NCBI GenBank assembly: GCA_021741155.1
Contig: JAIOYP010000013.1
Coordinates: 1-64,000, forward strand
Length of the DNA: 64,000 nt
DNA from: Flavobacteriales bacterium
Lineage (GTDB): Bacteria; Bacteroidota; Bacteroidia; UBA10329
Direction: 5' to 3'
Part shown: positions 35,117 through 42,418 of the stretch, piece after piece
Layout: each line of letters opens with the position of its first letter
Position numbering within the stretch: the stretch's first letter is position 1
Program-made: the position numbers and the translations under genes
Notes under the pieces: model-generated
What the model was told of the DNA's origin: nothing
The model's input: only the letters and a program-made list of their open reading frames with translations
The model's database searches: none

Positions 35117-35634
35117 GCCGCACAGTAGAACGGTTTGGCCGTACGGGCTTCATCACAAAAAACGATGGCAAGTGTTGGCAAGTTCGCTTACGCGAAGATG
35201 GTTCAGTTCTCGAACGCAACCGGGTGCAAGATGGTTTTCCATTCTATTCGCCCAACTGCAAACGGATAAAGAACTACATCGCAGGCATTGGAGGCGACAG
35301 CTTCCCTACCGAACGCGCAGGCTGGGAGGTATTGGAATCAAGCATTGGCGTAGATGCAAATGGCTACCATCATGCCTACATCCTTCGCGATAGGCTCTAC
35401 AACCGCGATTATTGGGTAGCCACCAAAAACGGAGACACCTACGGAGCCGTTAATGTTGGCAGCAATAGGCCGGCACCTTTCAGGACCGATGAGGAAATCA
35501 CCGAGATCCTAAAGCCACCGATTCACATCGAAAGCACCACAGACTACCCCGCCCTGGCACTGAAAGCCCTGGCAGTAATTACCACCATTGCGCTCATCTA
35601 TTTCGGAACCCGAACACTTTTAAAAAGCTTGTAA
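35113..35634 (+). CDS. C-terminally anchored membrane protein
   Basis: A 173-residue protein from ATG 35113. The first 140 residues are beta-rich (GFITKNDGKCWQVRLREDGS...); a single helix follows (ALKALAVITTIALIYFGTRT). Family unknown. Confidence 0.58.
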   Translation: MSRTVERFGRTGFITKNDGKCWQVRLREDGSVLERNRVQDGFPFYSPNCKRIKNYIAGIGGDSFPTERAGWEVLESSIGVDANGYHHAYILRDRLYNRDYWVATKNGDTYGAVNVGSNRPAPFRTDEEITEILKPPIHIESTTDYPALALKALAVITTIALIYFGTRTLLKSL

Positions 35635-35635
35635 A

Positions 35636-36040
35636 ATGGCAACAGAGAAAAAAGGAATCAAAAAATACGCTGGCCTCATTGCTGGCCTCCTATCCTTTAT
35701 CGGATTGGGCTTTTTGGGCTATATCCTATACCGCAGAATGCAGTTCCGCTTTGCCAACACGCACGATAGCCGCTACCTGGGCGATCAGTACGATTGGTGG
35801 AAAGGGCTTTCCATTTCATCAAAATACAACGGTCTTAATGCGGAGGGAAAAACCCTTTTGCAGCTCAATTCAGCCTCACTTTTCAAGGTAGGCGATAAAG
35901 TGAAAGTAACCTTTGATGATGCGCGTGGTGGCACCAGCACCGAAACCGAGGTTTTGGAAGTTCCCAGCCGCAAACTCATCTTAATAGACCAATACCCCAA
36001 TAGTGGCGGCCCGTGGTCCGGAACTGTTCAACTCGCTTAA
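35636..36040 (+). CDS. N-terminally anchored protein with small beta-barrel domain
   Basis: A 134-residue protein with an N-terminal span (LIAGLLSFIGLGFLGYILY) and a soluble beta-rich domain with an SH3-like pattern (FKVGDKVKVTFDDARGGTST, KLILIDQYPNSGGPWSG). It starts two bases after the previous gene. Confidence 0.58.
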   Translation: MATEKKGIKKYAGLIAGLLSFIGLGFLGYILYRRMQFRFANTHDSRYLGDQYDWWKGLSISSKYNGLNAEGKTLLQLNSASLFKVGDKVKVTFDDARGGTSTETEVLEVPSRKLILIDQYPNSGGPWSGTVQLA

Positions 36041-36043
36041 GTC

Positions 36044-36511
36044 ATGTTTCAAGCACTCGCCATATCAGAGCTTCTTAAGCCCGAAAATTTAAAGACCATT
36101 GGAAAATGGATTCTTTCGCTCATCATCCTGGGCTTATTGATCTACGGAGCTTACAGGCTCTATAAGTTCATCAAGAATAAGGTACAGGCCGAAAAGGACC
36201 CATCGCAGAATCTGGGCATCGTTGCAACCAACCTAAGCTACACCGAGGCCGAATATGGCATTATGGCCGATACGCTGGAAACCGCAATGGCGGGCGCTGG
36301 AACCGATGAAGCTGCCGTATCTCATGTTTTCAATCAGATGCAAACGGTTGATGACCTGAAAAAGCTAATTCAAAAATTCGGGATCAGAACCAAAGGAATT
36401 TGGCCGGCAACCGATGAATGGAACCTCATGCAGTGGCTCACCTCTGAGTTCAGCCAAGAGGAACTCGAACCGATTCAACAAATATTCATTACCGATGGAA
36501 TTCCATTTTAA
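36044..36511 (+). CDS. N-terminally anchored protein with annexin-like motif
   Basis: A 155-residue protein. N-terminal membrane helix (ILSLIILGLLIYGAYRLYKF), then a helical domain containing AGAGTDEAAVSHVFNQM and VDDLKKLIQKFG. This resembles the annexin repeat's GxGTDE calcium/lipid-binding loop and following helices. The similarity is by eye over about 30 residues; function unknown. Confidence 0.58.
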   Translation: MFQALAISELLKPENLKTIGKWILSLIILGLLIYGAYRLYKFIKNKVQAEKDPSQNLGIVATNLSYTEAEYGIMADTLETAMAGAGTDEAAVSHVFNQMQTVDDLKKLIQKFGIRTKGIWPATDEWNLMQWLTSEFSQEELEPIQQIFITDGIPF

Positions 36512-36523
36512 AACCAAAAAGCC

Positions 36524-36733
36524 ATGTACGGATTTATGAGATCTTCAAAAAAATCGACCGCCAAGAAAAAAAGCGCAAGCAAATCTAAAGGCGGCACCAA
36601 AATGACAAAGGCCCAATTGAGCGCCAGCGGCAAGGCCACAATGGCCGAGGCCAAGCGCATCTATGCGGCAAGCGGCAAAAAGAAAAAATGGCAGAGCTGC
36701 GTTGGCGAAGCCGCAAGAAAAGTTCACAATTAA
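36524..36733 (+). CDS. lysine-rich basic protein (virion DNA-binding type)
   Basis: A 69-residue protein, about 29% lysine or arginine (SSKKSTAKKKSASKSKGGTK). It ends with AKRIYAASGKKKKWQSCVGE, a motif pattern that recurs in small basic proteins of other double-stranded DNA viruses. It probably condenses the packaged genome. Confidence 0.62.
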   Translation: MYGFMRSSKKSTAKKKSASKSKGGTKMTKAQLSASGKATMAEAKRIYAASGKKKKWQSCVGEAARKVHN

Positions 36734-36763
36734 TCGAAGTCAAACCCTTTAAAACAAGGAATC

Positions 36764-36967
36764 ATGTTTAAAAACGAAAAAGTTCAAATGGTATTGCTTT
36801 CCGCACTTGGTGTAACCATTGGCATTCTACTTTTTGTAGGTGGCCAAGCGCTTTACACTTACGGTAAGGAGAAAATGGACGCCAAAGCCACCGCTGATGC
36901 AGCCGCAGCAGCAGCAGCCGCAGCAACAGGAACCGGAGCACAGGCCCGTAACCTTAAAGTGGCCTAA
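36764..36967 (+). CDS. small membrane protein with alanine-rich tail
   Basis: A 67-residue protein: one membrane helix (VLLSALGVTIGILLFVGGQA) and an alanine-rich helical tail. One base before the next gene. Confidence 0.55.
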   Translation: MFKNEKVQMVLLSALGVTIGILLFVGGQALYTYGKEKMDAKATADAAAAAAAAATGTGAQARNLKVA

Positions 36968-36968
36968 G

Positions 36969-37334
36969 ATGGCTGGCGCAAAGAATCCGATCATCGGGGG
37001 TTTGATCAGTGGCCTGGTCGGGGGAATCCCCGACCTGGTTGCTGGCATCCGCGAAAATCGGGCGGCCAAAAAGGCCGAAAAGTTCAAGGCTGCCGGAACC
37101 CAGCAAATTGCTGCCGGGGCACTTTTGGGTGGCGTGGTAGAAAATCCGGAGGCCATTATAAACATGGTTTCAGGTCTGGCCGGTAACGGCCAAAGCCTAA
37201 ACATACCAGATGCATTGCTCGATCTGCCTATCGGTTTTCAGATAACCTACATCGTTTTTATTGTAGGCGGCATCGTGGTGCGCATGGTGGGCAGCGCTTA
37301 CCAGGCTAAGGCAGACAAGCAACAACAATCTTAA
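36969..37334 (+). CDS. glycine-rich membrane protein
   Basis: A 121-residue protein from ATG 36969 with a glycine-rich N-terminal hydrophobic segment (IIGGLISGLVGGIPDLVAGI) and a C-terminal span (FQITYIVFIVGGIVVRMVGS). Two spans likely. Family unknown. Confidence 0.57.
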   Translation: MAGAKNPIIGGLISGLVGGIPDLVAGIRENRAAKKAEKFKAAGTQQIAAGALLGGVVENPEAIINMVSGLAGNGQSLNIPDALLDLPIGFQITYIVFIVGGIVVRMVGSAYQAKADKQQQS

Positions 37335-37344
37335 GAAGAAGGCA

Positions 37345-37824
37345 ATGAGCATCAGACGATTTTCCAACCACGCAACGGGCGAATGCTTCGAACAGAAAGG
37401 AGAGTATTCGTACGACAATCAAGGTAATTACGGATGGGCGCCAACCAACCCGATCCATTATCCATGTGGTACATGGCTAACAGCCGGACCAAACACGCTG
37501 AAAACTGATTTCGGTCAGATCAGCTCAATTGCCCCTTTTGGCTCAACTGGCACCGCCACGGCCAGCAAATTGCCCATGCGCTTTGCCGCAGATAACGGCA
37601 CGCGCCCGGTTGATATAAGCGTGACCGAAACCCCGGGATTGACCTTAGCGCTGGTAGATGAGAAGGATGCAACCGGAGCCGCAGGCGGATGTGGCTGCAC
37701 TGGAAATGATGCTGCAACCGGCTCATGCTGCACCAAAAAGAAACTGATCTCCGTGGCCGTTGGGCTTTTGTTCGTTGGCGCGCTTATCGGTCTGGCTTAT
37801 GGCATTACCAAAATCTTCAAATAA
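37345..37824 (+). CDS. C-terminally anchored protein, paralogue A
   Basis: A 159-residue protein with a soluble domain, a Cys-rich linker (GGCGCTGNDAATGSCCTKKK) and a C-terminal helix (ISVAVGLLFVGALIGLAYGI). The helix is clearly related to that of the next gene product (VSVAGFLFAIGALIALAYGV), so the two share a duplicated anchor. Confidence 0.6.
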   Translation: MSIRRFSNHATGECFEQKGEYSYDNQGNYGWAPTNPIHYPCGTWLTAGPNTLKTDFGQISSIAPFGSTGTATASKLPMRFAADNGTRPVDISVTETPGLTLALVDEKDATGAAGGCGCTGNDAATGSCCTKKKLISVAVGLLFVGALIGLAYGITKIFK

Positions 37825-37825
37825 G

Positions 37826-38119
37826 ATGGCACGTACTAGAAACCCGAACCGCGTTTTAAATAACTGCCTTTGGCTGCCTACCCTTTTGGGCTGGCCAAAT
37901 GGTCCGAGCGCTGAGGCCCAGGACCGCTGCATTGATAAGGCTTTTGGTGCTAAAACCGCTGCTGGCGCAGGCACATCTACCTACACTCTTGCAAAAAGCG
38001 AAAAGACCATCACCACCACCACCGAAAAGCAGGCAATGGTTTCGGTTGCGGGCTTTCTATTTGCCATTGGCGCCCTTATCGCTTTGGCCTACGGTGTTTC
38101 TAAACTCATCCCGGACTAA
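37826..38119 (+). CDS. C-terminally anchored protein, paralogue B
   Basis: A 97-residue protein from ATG 37826 with a short soluble domain and the duplicated anchor described for its neighbour. Its stop overlaps the endolysin start by one base. Confidence 0.58.
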   Translation: MARTRNPNRVLNNCLWLPTLLGWPNGPSAEAQDRCIDKAFGAKTAAGAGTSTYTLAKSEKTITTTTEKQAMVSVAGFLFAIGALIALAYGVSKLIPD

Positions 38120-38649
38120 TGAAATTATCTCAGGATGGCATAAAGCTCTTGGAGCAACTGGAAGGCAAGCGGAACAAATCTTACCTCGATAGCGCTGGCC
38201 TTGCCACCATTGGCATCGGGCATTTGGTAAGACCAAATGAACCGCAATACCTCACGGCCACACTTACGGACCAGCAGATTTACGACCTTCTTAATGCCGA
38301 CCTCGTTCGCGTTGAGAATTCAGTTAATACGCACGTAATGGGCGATCTGGAGCAACATCAGTTTGATGCCTTGGTTATCCTGACTTTCAATATCGGAACC
38401 GGAGCTTTCGAGAGCTCGACCGTATTGGAGCGCATAAACAAAAAGGACACTCAGGAAAACATCACCGAGGCTTGGAAGCGCTTTAAGATAGCTGGCGGTC
38501 AAGTATCGCAAGGTTTGATGAACCGAAGGGAAAAAGAGGTAGATCTTTATTTCAACGGAGGTAAAAAAAAATGCTCATCCGAATCGGGCTCTACCTCATC
38601 GCGGCCACCATGCTCGCATTATGCGGGTACGGGATTTTCAGATTCATAA
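38119..38649 (+). CDS. GH24 lysozyme-type endolysin
   Basis: A 176-residue peptidoglycan hydrolase. The T4-lysozyme triad is visible as Glu15 (LEGKR), Asp24 (SYLDSAG) and Thr30 (ATIGIGH). QFDALVILTFNIGTGAFESS and GLMNRREKEVDLYF complete the GH24 pattern. The real domain ends near residue 150; the remaining polar tail after a KKK run is atypical and starts at an A9 tract that could allow a -1 frameshift into a membrane helix. No N-terminal export signal. Confidence 0.9.
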   Translation: MKLSQDGIKLLEQLEGKRNKSYLDSAGLATIGIGHLVRPNEPQYLTATLTDQQIYDLLNADLVRVENSVNTHVMGDLEQHQFDALVILTFNIGTGAFESSTVLERINKKDTQENITEAWKRFKIAGGQVSQGLMNRREKEVDLYFNGGKKKCSSESGSTSSRPPCSHYAGTGFSDS

Positions 38650-38669
38650 AATGGTACAGGAACAAGTAA
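38571..38669 (+). CDS. 32-residue membrane protein overlapping the endolysin end
   Basis: Starts with ATG 38571 right after the A9 tract and about 8 bases from a GGAGG Shine-Dalgarno-like sequence, rare in this window. One membrane helix (IGLYLIAATMLALCGYGIF) and a basic tail (KWYRNK). It may be translated alone as a lysis protein or joined to the endolysin by slippage. Confidence 0.55.
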   Translation: MLIRIGLYLIAATMLALCGYGIFRFIKWYRNK

Positions 38670-38690
38670 ACCAAGGAACAGGACAAGACA

Positions 38691-38924
38691 ATGGAAATGG
38701 AAGAGATCAAAAAGGCAATAACTGAGCTAAAAGAATCCAATGCACGGATAGAAACCGCGCTTGTAGGGTCGGCACACAGCCCCGTTTCTGTCATTTCAAG
38801 AATTCAGAAGCTCGAAACAAAAGAAGAGCAACGTACATCACAGACAAGCTGGATCTCGGGCATCATTGCCGCCATCACATCGGGCGGACTGACAGGCGCC
38901 ATCCATTACCTCAACAATCACTAA
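38691..38924 (+). CDS. holin-like protein (XhlA-type layout)
   Basis: A 77-residue protein: N-terminal coiled coil (EEIKKAITELKESNARIETA, SRIQKLETKEEQR) and C-terminal hydrophobic helix (WISGIIAAITSGGLTGAIHY). This is the layout of XhlA-type holin-associated proteins, and it follows the endolysin. Low sequence complexity prevents a firm assignment. Confidence 0.55.
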   Translation: MEMEEIKKAITELKESNARIETALVGSAHSPVSVISRIQKLETKEEQRTSQTSWISGIIAAITSGGLTGAIHYLNNH

Positions 38925-38957
38925 AATCAATCCAATCAATAACTAAATCCAAACATC

Positions 38958-39344
38958 ATGAAAACAATTTCAAAATTCCTTTTCGCTTTGATGGCCATCG
39001 CCATCGCAATGATTTCAGAGCCAGTAGAAACCCAGGCACAGGCCGTTCGTTCCGGTTACACGGTCCAGGCCACCAGCAACGCCCAATTCTTGCGCAAAGT
39101 GGCGCTAGATGGTAAGCAAGTGTTCATTCCCAACGCAAAAACCTACATCGGCACCGGAAACGCGCAAAGTGGCGCAAGTACATCCATCGAGTTCTTGGAT
39201 AGCCTCAACTGCATTCTTTTGCCGCGCATTTCAGACACCACCGCCATCGATAGCAGCGTTGCCGGTCTTCTGTTCTACGATGCGACCGATGGCGTTCTAC
39301 GCTTTCATAATGGCACCTACTGGAAACAGATCTCTATAGAATAA
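38958..39344 (+). CDS. secreted spike-like protein, short form
   Basis: A 128-residue protein with a Sec signal peptide (MKTISKFLFALMAIAIAMIS...ETQAQA). The mature part, RSGYTVQATSNAQFLRKVAL...AGLLFYDATDGVLRFHNGTYW, matches the N-terminal domain of the large protein encoded at 39508. It may be a spike base or a secreted adhesin. Confidence 0.6.
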   Translation: MKTISKFLFALMAIAIAMISEPVETQAQAVRSGYTVQATSNAQFLRKVALDGKQVFIPNAKTYIGTGNAQSGASTSIEFLDSLNCILLPRISDTTAIDSSVAGLLFYDATDGVLRFHNGTYWKQISIE

Positions 39345-39346
39345 CC

Positions 39347-39511
39347 ATGCTTGGCACCTGTTACATCTGCGCTACGATGGACAATGACCGTACGGCCAGA
39401 TCCGTAAGTTGGTGTTCTGCCTGTCAAGTGTGGATGTGCCAAAAGTGCCGGACCGGCCACTACAAAAGGGCCATAGCATCATTAAAGAAGATCATCAACA
39501 TCAAAAAATGA
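39347..39511 (+). CDS. 54-residue cysteine-rich protein
   Basis: Three CxxC pairs (CYIC, CSAC, CQKC) suggest a small zinc finger, with a basic tail (HYKRAIASLKKIINIKK). Starts two bases after the previous stop and overlaps the next start (ATGA). It is unusual between two exported proteins. Confidence 0.55.
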   Translation: MLGTCYICATMDNDRTARSVSWCSACQVWMCQKCRTGHYKRAIASLKKIINIKK

Positions 39512-41094
39512 AACCGATCAAAAACATCTTCACGGTACTTGTAGCCATTTTGGCCTACACTTCAGCCAGCGCCCAACAGCCGCGCCCTGGTTATTCGGTA
39601 TTTGCCACCAGCAACAGCGAGGCGCTGCAAAGTATTCAGATAGATAACCGGCTTTATGTAGATAACGAATTACCGCTGGCCAATGGAACGGCAGCCCTCG
39701 AAGTGCGTTCAGATAGCCGTGGCGTTTTGCTTTCGCGAATGACAACCACGCAACGGAATGCCATTTCGGCACCGGCAACCGGGCTCATTATCTACAACAC
39801 GAGCACCGACCAATTCAACTATTACGATGGCAGCGCTTGGCTACCCTTGGTTTCATCCGAAAGTTCTGACACAACCACCTTTACCGGCAATGTGGTTTTT
39901 GATGGCAATATTCAGATACTTGGCGAATGTGATACCACACAGACCTACGTTCTAAGTAATACCGGAAACGGCAACGCATGCTGGCAGCCCACGCAGTGCT
40001 GTTCTTTGGATGGCAGTTACAGCGCAGGTCGAACGATCACAGCAGATGCGGGGGCGGTGGAGATATTGGGCTATGGCGCCCAGCAGCTACTCAATATCAA
40101 AGACACGGCTGATGGTTACTCATCAGCGTGGTTGCAGATGTATGGTAGTGGAGCCATAAGGACGGGCGGTTACCTTGACCTGACGGGGCTGGGCTTTGAT
40201 GACGGAACAGCCTATCCTTACGAAGATATGCCTTCGGGTGGTTTCGTAGCGGGGGTGAACAATAGGGTCACGGGATTGAGTAACCCCTATGCGGTAGGTA
40301 GTGCAGCATTGGGGCTATCCAATCATGTCAATAACTCAACAGCGTCTTTTGCGACAGGCTTAGGCAATATCATTGACGGAGCAGGAACGGGTAATTCAGC
40401 CATTATCGGAGGAGCATATAACACAATTACTGCCAATGACCAAAATGTAGCTACAATGGCCATCATCGGCAGTACAGAATGCTATGCGGATTCTGCATTA
40501 TCGTTCATAGCAAGTAGCTTTCAATCGGGTGCGCGAGGCGATCATGCTACCGTGATAGCGGGATATAGAGCGTACGCCAATTACTACCATCAATTCATGA
40601 TGGGAAGTCAACCGATAGTTGACACAACAGGTTTCACTTTCGGCACCTCCAGCAATTGGGAACTCAACAATAAGACCTTCACAATCGGTAATGGTGGCGT
40701 AGATGATCCAACACCAATTACCATGACCAACAGCCTCACGCAGATCGCCAACGGTAATATGCTGCTTGGTACGCATTGGAAGGATGTTTATGATGATCTA
40801 GACACCAACTCAGCCATTCTTACCGTACTTGGCGATAGCGTAGGGAATTCAGATGGATTGATTTTCGAAGTAAAGTCCAAAACTACCGATGTGATATTCA
40901 AAATATCCGAGAGTGGCGTAACCATGCCAACAACTACAATAGCATTTACGCCAACAGTACTAACAACTACTCAACGAAACGCACTTACTGCAATCGCTGG
41001 TATGTTCATTTACTGTTCAGACTGTACCGCCACAGATGCAAGCACGGGCGTTAATCAGACATATACGGGAATGACTTGGAAAAATCATTGGTAA
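39508..41094 (+). CDS. secreted spike / adhesin-like protein, long form
   Basis: A 528-residue protein from ATG 39508. Sec signal peptide (MKPIKNIFTVLVAILAYTSA). An N-terminal domain (about 25-125: RPGYSVFATSNSEALQSIQI, RGVLLSRMTTTQRNAISAPA, GLIIYNTSTDQFNYYDGSAW) is shared with the short form. A repetitive Gly/Asn-rich beta-helical middle (AVGSAALGLSNHVNNSTASF, FATGLGNIIDGAGTGNSAII) resembles the head of trimeric adhesins. A C-terminal repeat of the 'TTQRNALTAIAGMFIYCSD' motif closes it. Likely the receptor-binding spike, although an N-terminal export signal is odd for a virion protein. Confidence 0.65.
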   Translation: MKPIKNIFTVLVAILAYTSASAQQPRPGYSVFATSNSEALQSIQIDNRLYVDNELPLANGTAALEVRSDSRGVLLSRMTTTQRNAISAPATGLIIYNTSTDQFNYYDGSAWLPLVSSESSDTTTFTGNVVFDGNIQILGECDTTQTYVLSNTGNGNACWQPTQCCSLDGSYSAGRTITADAGAVEILGYGAQQLLNIKDTADGYSSAWLQMYGSGAIRTGGYLDLTGLGFDDGTAYPYEDMPSGGFVAGVNNRVTGLSNPYAVGSAALGLSNHVNNSTASFATGLGNIIDGAGTGNSAIIGGAYNTITANDQNVATMAIIGSTECYADSALSFIASSFQSGARGDHATVIAGYRAYANYYHQFMMGSQPIVDTTGFTFGTSSNWELNNKTFTIGNGGVDDPTPITMTNSLTQIANGNMLLGTHWKDVYDDLDTNSAILTVLGDSVGNSDGLIFEVKSKTTDVIFKISESGVTMPTTTIAFTPTVLTTTQRNALTAIAGMFIYCSDCTATDASTGVNQTYTGMTWKNHW

Positions 41095-41483
41095 TGCAAT
41101 TCCTACTCGAATTCATAGGCTACCTAAAGCCCGCAGATGTGCCAGCAGCCTTGTTTTTGGCGCAGTTCATATTTGCAATCGGTGGCGCCACGGTGCGGCT
41201 CGTTTATGATGTGGCTGGGCGGGTAAAGTCAAGCACTCAGAGTCCGCGCGCTTTTCACCTGGGCTTTTTCCTTAAGGATAACGCCCTTCGCATCATTGCC
41301 GGCTTTTGGGTAATGTATGGCGGGCTTTTCTTCATCGATCTTTTCATTCCTACAGATACAAACCCCATGCTGCGAATGCTGGCCAGCGTAGTCGTTGGTG
41401 CCTTCGGTGACATTATTTGGCGATTGTTTGAGAAGTGGGCAAAGGGCAAATTGAAAACGATCTCAGGGAACTTGCAACCGTGA
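41094..41483 (+). CDS. three-span membrane protein
   Basis: A 129-residue protein from ATG 41094 (overlapping the spike stop). Hydrophobic segments near residues 15-38, 70-90 and 98-113 (LFLAQFIFAIGGATVRLVYD, IIAGFWVMYGGLFFIDLF, MLASVVVGAFGDIIWRLF). Could be a holin; there is no specific motif. Its stop overlaps the next GTG start. Confidence 0.55.
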   Translation: MQFLLEFIGYLKPADVPAALFLAQFIFAIGGATVRLVYDVAGRVKSSTQSPRAFHLGFFLKDNALRIIAGFWVMYGGLFFIDLFIPTDTNPMLRMLASVVVGAFGDIIWRLFEKWAKGKLKTISGNLQP

Positions 41484-41884
41484 ACATTATCGGCAAAATA
41501 TTCGATGCCGCAACGGGCGCAGCTCTACCAGGTGCCACCGTGGCCGTAATGAACCGGCTAACGGTTTACTGCATTACAGCGCCATGCCCACAACAGGAAA
41601 CATTGAGCCACGGAACCAGCACGGCAAACGATGGCTCGTTCCAAGTAAATGTAGAACCCGGGCAAGTAGTCAAAATCAGCTACATCGGTTTTCAGACCAA
41701 TTACCCAATACTCAGCGCTGGCGTAAGCAACGAGATTCAGCTACAGCCCGCCAGCTACGAGCAGGGCGAAGCGGTGGTTTACGGCACAATCAAAGGCGTT
41801 CTATCTATTTGGGGAAAGCTGGCCGTGTTGCTTGGTTTCCTTGTTCTCATCGGAGGCACTTACTATTTAATCAAGAAAGCATGA
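41480..41884 (+). CDS. carboxypeptidase-regulatory-like domain with C-terminal anchor
   Basis: A 134-residue protein from GTG 41480 (GTGA overlap). The first about 95 residues read as a carboxypeptidase-D regulatory-like beta-sandwich (IGKIFDAATGAALPGATVAV, VEPGQVVKISYIGFQTNYPI), the domain that precedes TonB receptors in this phylum. A C-terminal helix (VLLGFLVLIGGTYYLIKK) anchors it. The next gene has the same kind of anchor. Confidence 0.62.
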   Translation: MNIIGKIFDAATGAALPGATVAVMNRLTVYCITAPCPQQETLSHGTSTANDGSFQVNVEPGQVVKISYIGFQTNYPILSAGVSNEIQLQPASYEQGEAVVYGTIKGVLSIWGKLAVLLGFLVLIGGTYYLIKKA

Positions 41885-42072
41885 AGTGCAGCGAAGGCGT
41901 AGAAATATTCTGCAAGAACAGTTTCCGTCTGGTGGGTTACAACTCAAACGAAGATTGTCTTAAACGCGAGCTTCCGGCTCAATGTCCTGGGCTTTCCTTT
42001 TGGGCAAAAGCCGCATTGCTTGGCGGTGCGCTCATTCTTATCGGAGGTATTTACTACATGATCAAAAAGTAA
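41881..42072 (+). CDS. 63-residue anchored protein, related anchor
   Basis: Four cysteines in the first 37 residues (CSEGVEIFC...CLKRELPAQC) and a C-terminal helix (ALLGGALILIGGIYYMIKK) similar to that of the preceding protein. Start overlaps the previous stop; stop overlaps the next start. Confidence 0.6.
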   Translation: MKCSEGVEIFCKNSFRLVGYNSNEDCLKRELPAQCPGLSFWAKAALLGGALILIGGIYYMIKK

Positions 42073-42284
42073 TGGCAACTTATAGGGTAATCGGATATAC
42101 TACAAGGAGGAAAAGCGCAGATAAGCGATATGCTTCGCGCAGAACTTTCAAATCAGTTGATGAGGCCGTGAAATGGATGTATAAACAGGTTTACAATCCA
42201 AGCGGAAACACACAAAAGGCTCATCCGCCCTTTTACAATCCCGAAATTGTTCAAGTGATTAAAACCCCAAAACGTAAAAAGTAA
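42072..42284 (+). CDS. 70-residue basic protein
   Basis: A soluble, basic protein (YTTRRKSADKRYASRRTFKS... KTPKRKK) with an alpha/beta pattern that may bind nucleic acid. Overlaps both neighbours by one base. Confidence 0.55.
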   Translation: MATYRVIGYTTRRKSADKRYASRRTFKSVDEAVKWMYKQVYNPSGNTQKAHPPFYNPEIVQVIKTPKRKK

Positions 42285-42418
42285 TGGCAGTAATTTGGGG
42301 CAATACTATCAACGTAAAAAAGATAATGGTGGAAGCCGCCATTTCGGCTACTGTGCTTTTCTTCATTTTCCTATTTTTAGGAATGATATTCGGAGTTGCC
42401 CCGCGCAAAGCTGCCTAA
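42284..42418 (+). CDS. 44-residue membrane peptide, last late gene
   Basis: One strongly hydrophobic helix (AAISATVLFFIFLFLGMIFG). Starts at the previous stop and ends four bases inside the convergent integrase gene. Confidence 0.55.
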   Translation: MAVIWGNTINVKKIMVEAAISATVLFFIFLFLGMIFGVAPRKAA

